Shown one piece after another: positions 6,487 through 12,967 of a DNA stretch of 14,507 bases. A program made the position numbers and the translations under genes. The stretch is taken from contig CAJAHZ010000055.1 in the NCBI GenBank assembly GCA_903939665.1, positions 1 through 14,507 of the forward strand, given 5' to 3'. The notes beneath the pieces were generated by a model, which saw only the letters and a list, made by a program, of their open reading frames with translations, ran no database searches and had not been told where the DNA came from. Each line of letters starts with the position of its first letter. The first letter of the stretch is position 1. The DNA comes from an uncultured Pseudomonadota bacterium. GTDB lineage: Bacteria; Pseudomonadota; Gammaproteobacteria; Burkholderiales; Rhodocyclaceae.

Positions 6487-8163
6487 CTAAGCTTTTCCAC
6501 TTTTGCCAGCATAACGTGGCAACACAACCCTGAAAATCGACCCTTTATCCAGTTCGCTTTTAACCTCAATACGCCCGCCATGCTTATGGACGATCCCGTA
6601 GGACAGTGACAGCCCCAGCCCGGTACCTTTGCCAACCGGCTTGGTTGTAAAGAATGGCTCGAAAATACGACCCATGTGCTCCGGCTTGATTCCTTTGCCG
6701 GTATCTTCGACCTCGACCCAGACATTTTCATCGTCATAGCCGGTCCGAATGGTGATCTGCCCCTGATCAGTGATCGAATGCACCGCATTGATCAATAGAT
6801 TCATGAACACCTGATTAAGTTGTGGAGCAAAACATTCGATCTGCGGAATATTCCGGTATTCCTTGACGACCTTGGCCTTGTACTTGAGTTCGTTCCACAC
6901 CACGTTGAGTGTGCTGTCGAGCCCCAGTTCCAGATCGGACTTTTGCCACTCCGACTCGTCGACATGAGAGAAATCCTTCAGATCCTGCACGATGCGTTTC
7001 ACGCGCAGCAGGCCCCCCAACGATTCTGTCAGCAGATTGCCAATATCTTCGCGCAGATACGTGGCGTCGATTTCCTTCTTTACCTGATTGATATCCTGCA
7101 AAGAGGAATCCGCCAACGATCCTTCGAGCAACTCATAAGCAGCCAGAAGCTTGAGCAGGTTAGCCACGTAACGCTGCAAGGTGCCGAGATTCGAGCTTAC
7201 GAAGCCGATGGGGTTGTTGATTTCATGCGCCACGCCGGCTGCCAGTTGGCCGATTGATGCCATCTTTTCAGATTGCAGCAGCTGGTTGTGTGCTTCTTCC
7301 AGCTTCTTGATCAACACTTCCTGCCGCGCCTTTTCGGCCAGCAGCGTGGAATTGGCCGTCTGCAATTCAGCAGTCCGGTTCTGCACGCGCTCTTCCAGTT
7401 TGTCTCGCGAATCGCGCAAAGCCTCTTCTGCGCGCTTGCGTTCGGTAATATCGCTGAAGCTGAACACACGGCCGACAATGTGCGCACCAAGATGTTGTGC
7501 TCGCGACTTGCATTCGAAAACCCGGCCATCCCGGAGCCTGAAAAATTCTTCGGTTTCACTGATGTCGACAATTGCCTGCAAGCGCATACGGCAATGTTCG
7601 AAGTCAGCCTCATCCACTTGTCCGGTAATGAATTCAAGAACGGCTGCATCATTTCGGTCCAGCAGCATGGTCTCAGGAAGCCCCCACATACTGCTCAACA
7701 GGTGGTTCATGCTGGTGATCTGCCCCTGCCAATCGAGCACCAGAATCCCGTTACCGGTTGATTCGAGCGTTGCCCTCAATTGCGACAGCGTATGCTCCAG
7801 CACATCCTCGACCTTGCGCTCGTTCTGGATACCTCTCGCCTGCACCAGCAGCAACGGTCGTCCTTCATGCTCAAGTACCCGGATTGACTTCTCGACACTA
7901 AGCATCGTGCCATCAGCACATTGATAGAATCCTTCCTGGCTATCGATGTCCAGATACTGGCCATTGCGAACGTCTTCCCAATAAAAAACGTCCTGTAATG
8001 CACTTTCAATATCGGTGATCGCCGTGGCCAGCAGCGTTTCTTCGGAAAAACCGAGCGTCTGCCAGGCAACCCGATTGGCCTTCAATATCCGCAAGTCGCC
8101 CGGCTCGACCAGCAACATCAGGTGCGGGCTGTGATCAAGCATCAACTGAGCAAGGCTGCTCAT
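6487..8163 (-). CDS. PAS-PAS sensor histidine kinase
   Basis: A 558-residue soluble kinase with no membrane segment. Two PAS domains (about 1-115 and 125-245, the second ending in FSFSDITERKRAEEAL) precede a coiled coil (245-300). The dimerisation/phosphoacceptor domain has H313 in VAHEINNPIGF, followed by an unusually long helical region to DFSH (397-400). The ATPase domain shows the N-box (NQVFMNLLINA), the G1 box VEDTGKGI, EPFFTTKPVG and the G2 box GTGLGLS. All catalytic parts are intact. No receiver is fused, so it should phosphorylate a separate REC protein, most simply one of the two encoded upstream. It is the last gene of the signalling run: its ATG overlaps the stop of the HD-GYP gene (ATGA, 8160-8163), and AAGGCGG lies about eight bases before it. 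The ligand of the PAS domains cannot be read from sequence. Confidence 0.93.
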   Translation of the reverse strand: MSSLAQLMLDHSPHLMLLVEPGDLRILKANRVAWQTLGFSEETLLATAITDIESALQDVFYWEDVRNGQYLDIDSQEGFYQCADGTMLSVEKSIRVLEHEGRPLLLVQARGIQNERKVEDVLEHTLSQLRATLESTGNGILVLDWQGQITSMNHLLSSMWGLPETMLLDRNDAAVLEFITGQVDEADFEHCRMRLQAIVDISETEEFFRLRDGRVFECKSRAQHLGAHIVGRVFSFSDITERKRAEEALRDSRDKLEERVQNRTAELQTANSTLLAEKARQEVLIKKLEEAHNQLLQSEKMASIGQLAAGVAHEINNPIGFVSSNLGTLQRYVANLLKLLAAYELLEGSLADSSLQDINQVKKEIDATYLREDIGNLLTESLGGLLRVKRIVQDLKDFSHVDESEWQKSDLELGLDSTLNVVWNELKYKAKVVKEYRNIPQIECFAPQLNQVFMNLLINAVHSITDQGQITIRTGYDDENVWVEVEDTGKGIKPEHMGRIFEPFFTTKPVGKGTGLGLSLSYGIVHKHGGRIEVKSELDKGSIFRVVLPRYAGKSGKA

Positions 8164-9530
8164 TGATCGACCGCCTTCTGTCCGAGGCGAGTTGCGTCGA
8201 AGTAATAGCTGACCCGCTTCCGCGGGCTGAGATAGTTATAGACCTCCAAGGACACCTGCGCTGGCCGGATGGGTTTGGTAATGTTCAGATCCGTCTCGTT
8301 ATTCAGATCGAGCAGGATTGCCTCATCCCGAGGAATACCCTCATCGTAGATCACCAGCACGGGCTTCATCGGCCGTGCCGTATTGACGGTGGCGACCATG
8401 CCGATCGCCCCGTTGGAAAGCTGAACGATGGTTCCTGGCGGATAGACGCCGAGGCAGCGAATGAAAACCTGAAGAAGCTTTGGGTCGAATTTGCTGCGCA
8501 ACTTGGCAAACATCAGCGACAGTGCTTCATTTGGCGTCAGGGCCTCGGCGATGTTGAGCGGGTTGCATAGCTTGTCGTAATGGTTGGCCAGCACTACGAT
8601 GCGCGAAAGCAAACCAATCGACTCGCCCTTGAGTTTTGCCGGATATCCACTGCCATCGGTGAATTCGTGGTGCTCCCTGATGATCGCCAGAACGGCAGGT
8701 GCAAAATTAAGACGCTGGCCAATTTCGACCCCGTACTGGCAATGCATCTCGTACAAATGCTGCTCGGCTTTTGTCAGCGGCTCTGCCGTCATCAAAACAC
8801 GACTTGAGACTTCCTTTCGCCCGACATCGTGAAATAGCGCCCCCATGCCCAGCGTACTCACGAGTTCCTGCGGCAAATGAAGATCGCGCGCCATCATCAT
8901 CGACAGCATGGTCACGTTCAGGGAGTGGAAATACAATTCTTCGCCCCCCATTGTGTCGCCCATGACATGAATGGCAAGCTCCGGCGCGCAAAGAATTGAC
9001 TCGGCAATCTGCGTCACCAGTTGCGACGCCTGACGCACGGTTTCTGCCGGCTGGGAAAACAGATCTTTCTCTATATTACGAATGGTCTTGGCGGTATTGA
9101 TAAAGGCATTCTCAATACGCGCCGCCGCTTCACGCTGCGCTTTTATCTGCGCCATCATGACGCGTTTGGCGGCTAGTGCCTGCGTGATGTCCGGCGCAGG
9201 CTGTGTCATTTCCGGCGACACTTCGGGTGCCGGCCGAGATGCCCCCCCCGTGATTGCGGGCACTGGATCCAATGTGCCCGGTGTGGGCTGCGGCTGCGCT
9301 GACAGTGGCGAAACCGCTGGCGGCGTGCTTTGGCGTGGTGGGTCAAGGTCACTCAAAGCCCGGTTGCAACTAACCGTCTTCAGGCCCAGGCTACGGATGA
9401 TTTTGATCTGTTCTTCGGACTTGATCTTGAAATGACTGAAGGTAAAGGGATGCTCAAACCAACTCATATGAAGATCGATATACAGTCCGACCCGGAGTTG
9501 ATCCATGCTGATGCTGAAATTATCTGACAT
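8160..9530 (-). CDS. DUF3391 HD-GYP protein, predicted c-di-GMP phosphodiesterase
   Basis: HD-GYP domains hydrolyse cyclic di-GMP to GMP/pGpG using two or three metals. This 456-residue protein has an N-terminal DUF3391-type segment (1-60, QLRVGLYIDLHMSWFEHPF), a proline-rich linker (62-118), a helical stretch, then HD-GYP (about 165-365). Candidate metal ligands compared with PmGH are E198, H202, H234, D235, H263, H287 and H288, all present. The GYP motif HHEFTDGSGYP (287-297) is complete. Position 316, where PmGH has the last metal-binding Asp (D305), is Asn (VLANHYDKL), and the usual HDxGK lysine is Arg (HDVGR). A C-terminal beta-rich tail follows. There is no REC domain, so control must be indirect. 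The start at 9530 has a weak SD (GGGTC); Met9 is an alternative. It lies 59 bp after the hemerythrin kinase gene, with no terminator seen between. Confidence 0.93.
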   Translation of the reverse strand: MSDNFSISMDQLRVGLYIDLHMSWFEHPFTFSHFKIKSEEQIKIIRSLGLKTVSCNRALSDLDPPRQSTPPAVSPLSAQPQPTPGTLDPVPAITGGASRPAPEVSPEMTQPAPDITQALAAKRVMMAQIKAQREAAARIENAFINTAKTIRNIEKDLFSQPAETVRQASQLVTQIAESILCAPELAIHVMGDTMGGEELYFHSLNVTMLSMMMARDLHLPQELVSTLGMGALFHDVGRKEVSSRVLMTAEPLTKAEQHLYEMHCQYGVEIGQRLNFAPAVLAIIREHHEFTDGSGYPAKLKGESIGLLSRIVVLANHYDKLCNPLNIAEALTPNEALSLMFAKLRSKFDPKLLQVFIRCLGVYPPGTIVQLSNGAIGMVATVNTARPMKPVLVIYDEGIPRDEAILLDLNNETDLNITKPIRPAQVSLEVYNYLSPRKRVSYYFDATRLGQKAVDQ

Positions 9531-9589
9531 GACCCAGCGCTTTCACCCAATTCAGACGCTTTGCCAAACCGTTGATTTGGGGAATGAAA

Positions 9590-11038
9590 TTACACACCTT
9601 CAGCCCCCACATTTGACGATTTTGGCAGCCAGATGCGAAACCGGGCGCCCTTGCCTTCGCCGCTGAATACATCGAGCTTGCCACCGTGCCGTTTAACAAT
9701 GATGTCGTAAGAAATAGACAACCCCAGCCCGGTCCCCTGCCCGACCGCCTTGGTCGTAAAGAAGGGCTCAAAAATTCGGCTCATCACGGCGTCTGACATG
9801 CCTTTGCCGGTGTCTTCCACCTCGAACCACACCCCGTCATCGGCAATGCCGGAGCGCACAAAAATCGTTCCCCGGTGTTCGATCGCATGCGCCGCATTGA
9901 CCAGCAGGTTCATGAACACCTGGTTGATCTGCGCCGGGTCGCAATCCACCTCGGGGATGTCGCCCAGTTCACGCACCACCTCGGCCTTGTATTTGAGCTC
10001 GTTCGAGACCACATTCAGCGTACTTTCCATCGCCGCATTGAGGTTGGCCAACTGGCGACCGGTCTGATCGACGTGTGAAAAGTCCTTCAGATCCTGCACG
10101 ATTTTTGTTACCCGGCTGAGGCCAGCCTGCGACTCGGTGAGCAGCGATGGCAAGTCCTCGCGCAGGAAGTCGAGATCGGCTTTTTTTATCGCAGCAGCAA
10201 GCACGGTCACATCCGCGCCTTTGCCCACGGCCTCATACGCCGACACCACATCCAGCAGATGACTGATATACGTTTTGAGTGTGCCGAGGTTGGAGTTGAC
10301 GAAGCCAATCGGATTATTGATCTCATGTGCGACACCGGCAGCCAGTTGCCCGATGGCTGCGAGCTTTTCCGATTGCAGCAATTTTTGCTGGGTATCCTCG
10401 TATTTGTTCAGTACCTCGACCAGTTTGGCCTGATCGCTGGTCAATCGCGCATTGGCATCTGCCAGTTCACGGGTGCGCTGGCTGACCTGAGCGTCCAGTC
10501 CGCGATTCAGTTCAAACAACGAGTCATTGCGGGCGGCGATCACCCCATACAAGGCATTCATCGCGTCAATCAAACTGGAGGTTGCTGGATCGGTCTGTAT
10601 TTCCTTCTCTTCCAGATAAGCGCTTTCGGCCGTCACCCCCCTCCTGATTTTACGAATCTGCCGCGCCATTGACTGATCGATGCCGAGAATGTGTTGCGCC
10701 AGCCAGCTCGTGAGGAATCGCAAGAGATGTTCCATGCCTTTGTCTGACGGGAACTCGCACATACGCCCCACCTGCTGCGCAAAGCGCCGATGAATCGCCT
10801 TATGCGCCTCAACAAAGCGCGGATCGCACCCGCTGGACACCATCAGAGTCTCTTCATGAGCAAAGTGCATCGCAGCATATTTAACCAGCTTGTCGAGCAG
10901 TGACTGAGTATCTTCCTTACTGCTGTTCTGCGACTGACGTTCAATCACCAGATTGATGATGCGTACCAGTTGCTGGTGCTCGCCATCGACGATGGTCTCC
11001 CCGGTCATGAACTGCTCACCCCATACAAAGGCAGCCAT
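9590..11038 (-). CDS. Hemerythrin-domain sensor histidine kinase
   Basis: A 482-residue soluble kinase with bacteriohemerythrin (1-130) as its sensor. All seven expected di-iron ligands are visible: H21 (DGEHQQL), H58 and E62 (HFAHEE), H79 and H83 (HKAIH), H116 and D121 (HILGID). The domain should bind O2, or react with NO or report redox state. A linker and coiled coil (150-225) lead to the phosphoacceptor H238 in VAHEINNPIGFVNSNLGTL, a long DHp, the N-box NQVFMNLLVNA (372-382), G1 VEDTGKGM, EPFFTTK and G2 GTGLGLS. The kinase core is very close to those of the kinases at 6487 and 12968. It has no membrane segment and no fused receiver. It starts 45 bp after the REC gene; GGGGCG about eight bases upstream is a modest SD. 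Combining a hemerythrin input with a kinase in a c-di-GMP operon suggests oxygen-dependent control. Confidence 0.93.
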   Translation of the reverse strand: MAAFVWGEQFMTGETIVDGEHQQLVRIINLVIERQSQNSSKEDTQSLLDKLVKYAAMHFAHEETLMVSSGCDPRFVEAHKAIHRRFAQQVGRMCEFPSDKGMEHLLRFLTSWLAQHILGIDQSMARQIRKIRRGVTAESAYLEEKEIQTDPATSSLIDAMNALYGVIAARNDSLFELNRGLDAQVSQRTRELADANARLTSDQAKLVEVLNKYEDTQQKLLQSEKLAAIGQLAAGVAHEINNPIGFVNSNLGTLKTYISHLLDVVSAYEAVGKGADVTVLAAAIKKADLDFLREDLPSLLTESQAGLSRVTKIVQDLKDFSHVDQTGRQLANLNAAMESTLNVVSNELKYKAEVVRELGDIPEVDCDPAQINQVFMNLLVNAAHAIEHRGTIFVRSGIADDGVWFEVEDTGKGMSDAVMSRIFEPFFTTKAVGQGTGLGLSISYDIIVKRHGGKLDVFSGEGKGARFRIWLPKSSNVGAEGV

Positions 11039-11083
11039 ATTTTTACGCCCCAGTCTGACGTTCAGTCACGAGCATCACCTGCA

Positions 11084-11650
11084 TCAACCCCTGTTCGTGA
11101 GATCCGCATCGAGCAATACCGATCCGTCCGGCCCCCAGTTCACCTGCGTGATGCCTGGCTCAAGCGCTTCCAGACGCTGGGCTTCGAGGGTCTCTGGGGT
11201 GATGTCGCCCATATCAAGGCGCACCAGATTAGCCAGTTGCCGGTTTTCCAGCATCAGCTCGCGATGCGCCAGCGATTGTGCAATGGCCGACAGCAGTTCG
11301 TAATCATTCCACGGCTTGCCAATAAAACGGTCGATACCGATCTCGTTGACCGCACGCACCAAGGCATTGAGGTCGGCATAGCCGGAGAGGATCAGGCGCG
11401 CAGCATCCGGCTGGATCTCCTTCACCACCTTGAGGAACTCGATGCCATCCATTTCCGGCATTCGGAAGTCGCTGAGGAACAGATCGAAAGGCTCATGCCG
11501 CGCCCGTTCGATCGCCTCCAGAGGTGACCCAAAGGTTTCGACCTCCAGCGCAAATGTCTTGTTGCCAACGGTGCATGGCGCCACGCGCAACAAGCGCTTT
11601 AGCGATTTGAGGATCGAATCCTCGTCATCAAGAATCAGAATACGGCTCAT
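11084..11650 (-). CDS. Single-domain response regulator with unrecognised C-terminal tail
   Basis: A 188-residue REC protein. The acidic pocket is D8/D9 (LILDDED), the phosphoacceptor D61 (LSDFRMPEMDG), S89 (LILSGYAD) and K112 (IGKPWNDYE). The stretch between helix 1 and strand 2 is long (VAPCTVGNKTFALEVETF, 23-40). After REC, a helix (ENRQLANLVRL) leads to a tail of about 45 residues ending PGITQVNWGPDGSVLLDADL. The tail is not a DNA-binding or enzyme domain that I know, so the protein may be a phosphotransfer or protein-contact regulator shared by the kinases. A strong AGGAGG (11655-11660) precedes the ATG, which overlaps the stop of the REC-HD-GYP gene (ATGA, 11647-11650). The strong SD inside the upstream gene's end suggests it is made at a high level. 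Confidence 0.92.
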   Translation of the reverse strand: MSRILILDDEDSILKSLKRLLRVAPCTVGNKTFALEVETFGSPLEAIERARHEPFDLFLSDFRMPEMDGIEFLKVVKEIQPDAARLILSGYADLNALVRAVNEIGIDRFIGKPWNDYELLSAIAQSLAHRELMLENRQLANLVRLDMGDITPETLEAQRLEALEPGITQVNWGPDGSVLLDADLTNRG

Positions 11651-12963
11651 GCTTCCTCCTGCCGAATGTGGAGCGTGTAGGTCTGCTGATCACCGCTTTC
11701 AAGTTTGACCAGCTGACTGATGATTTCCCTGGTCAGTACGCTGCCCTTGGCCAGCAACAAATAGCCGTCGCGGTGACTCAGATCACGTGCCAGAACCATG
11801 CCTGATTTCAGGTGCAATGGCCGTAGTGGCGCCTCGCTGACTTTCGAGTGGCAGCGTTCGGCCAGCAGTTCGGCAAAAGCATCGACCAGTTGCGGGTCGT
11901 AACGCTTGCCGCGATTGCTGACCAGAAAGGCGAGTGCTTCATCCGGCTTGAGCGACCGCTGAACCAGCGTACCCGCCTGCAGCGCGTCGTAGTCATTGAC
12001 CACCGAAAGCAGCCGGCTACCGAACGGGATCGCAATGCCGGCCAGGCGCTCGGGAAAACCGGTACCGTCGAAACATTCGTGGTGATGCCGAACAAGCAAG
12101 GCAGCATCACGCAAACGCTCAATCGACATCAGGATATTCTGACCGATTACGGGGTGTTTCATTACCTGCACACGATGCTCCTGCGTCAACAGGGTGAAGG
12201 GTTTGGTTAGCAGCTCATCGGGCAGCCCGATCTTGCCGATGTCGTGCAGCAGGGCGGCAAACATTACATTCTGCACGTCGGCCTCGCCCAGATCGAGGCG
12301 CTGCGCCAGAGCACGCGCATTGTCGGCAACGCGCCGGCCATGTCCGGCCAGCTGGCTGCCGATCTGCCCGCTGCGCAGCTCCACCAACCCGGCAAAGACC
12401 TGCACCGTGATGAGGAACGCCTTCTTTAATTCGCCATGCGACTGCTCGACAAAGGAGAGCGCCTGACTCAACTCAGCCGTACGCTCCGCGACCTTCTGTT
12501 CGAGGCTGGCATTAAGGGTCTTCAGTTCGTCGTTCTGGCGCAGGGTCAGCTCGGTCAGGCGGCGGTTCTCTCTCTCCAGTTGCTGCCGCACCAGCGCATC
12601 ACGGACGACGATGATGATTTCGTTGTCATCCCAGGGTTTCGAGATATAGCGGTAAATCTCGCCCTCGTTGATTGCGGATACTGTCGAAGTAATGTCGGCA
12701 TAGCCCGTAAGCAGAATGCGCATGACACCCGGCCAGCGTCCGCGCACCGCCTTGAGAAAGGTGGCGCCATCCATTTCCGGCATGCGCATGTCGGAAATCA
12801 CCAGATCAACGACTTCTTTTTCAAGAATATCCAGCCCTGCCTGACCGCTTTCGGCAATTAAAATCCGGTAGCCATGCGGCCTGAACAGCCGGCGTAGCGA
12901 CGACAGAATGCCTGGCTCGTCGTCGACAAAAAGCAGGGTCGATGGCTCGCTGATTTCGCTCAT
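11647..12963 (-). CDS. REC-HD-GYP response regulator, RpfG-like predicted c-di-GMP phosphodiesterase
   Basis: A 438-residue protein. REC (8-125) has D14/D15, phosphoacceptor D58 (ISDMRMPEMDG), T86 and K109 (ISKPWDD). A coiled coil (126-185) leads to HD-GYP (about 190-375) with HDIGKIGLPD (H240, D241), H208, H270 and H294/H295. The signature reads HHECFDGTGFP, with Phe303 in place of the Tyr of GYP. Asn323 (VVNDYDAL) replaces the last metal-binding Asp, and Gln204 stands where trinuclear enzymes have Glu, so a two-metal site is more likely. A C-terminal module (about 380-438, SGMVLARDLSHRDGYLLLAKG) follows and is not identified. The start at ATG 12963 is chosen over an upstream in-frame TTG (12996) because REC begins right after it. 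It lies 4 bp from the stop of the GAF-PAS kinase, so the kinase and regulator are very likely a cognate pair. Confidence 0.93.
   Translation of the reverse strand: MSEISEPSTLLFVDDEPGILSSLRRLFRPHGYRILIAESGQAGLDILEKEVVDLVISDMRMPEMDGATFLKAVRGRWPGVMRILLTGYADITSTVSAINEGEIYRYISKPWDDNEIIIVVRDALVRQQLERENRRLTELTLRQNDELKTLNASLEQKVAERTAELSQALSFVEQSHGELKKAFLITVQVFAGLVELRSGQIGSQLAGHGRRVADNARALAQRLDLGEADVQNVMFAALLHDIGKIGLPDELLTKPFTLLTQEHRVQVMKHPVIGQNILMSIERLRDAALLVRHHHECFDGTGFPERLAGIAIPFGSRLLSVVNDYDALQAGTLVQRSLKPDEALAFLVSNRGKRYDPQLVDAFAELLAERCHSKVSEAPLRPLHLKSGMVLARDLSHRDGYLLLAKGSVLTREIISQLVKLESGDQQTYTLHIRQEEA
11655..11660 (-). promoter_or_regulatory. Strong Shine-Dalgarno of the REC gene
   Basis: AGGAGG on the minus strand, four bases before ATG at 11650 and inside the last codons of the REC-HD-GYP gene. 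It is the best SD in the signalling run and fixes this start. Confidence 0.75.
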
Positions 12964-12967
12964 ATTT

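Noticed and set aside
7181..7924. A 247-codon open frame on the plus strand across the PAS-PAS kinase gene
   Set aside because: It is antisense to intact kinase codons (H-box to second PAS), has a Ser/Arg-rich composition typical of a reverse-strand shadow, and has no SD.
9531..9589. Possible terminator or promoter in the 59-bp gap between the hemerythrin kinase and the HD-GYP gene
   Set aside because: Only a 5-bp CCAAA/TTTGG dyad with a 7-base loop is present, with no T-run and no clear -10/-35 pair, so read-through within the operon is assumed.
10970..11527. A 185-codon open frame on the plus strand across the REC gene and the start of the hemerythrin kinase gene
   Set aside because: It is the reverse shadow of well-supported genes; the protein shows no motif and crosses a gene junction without reason.
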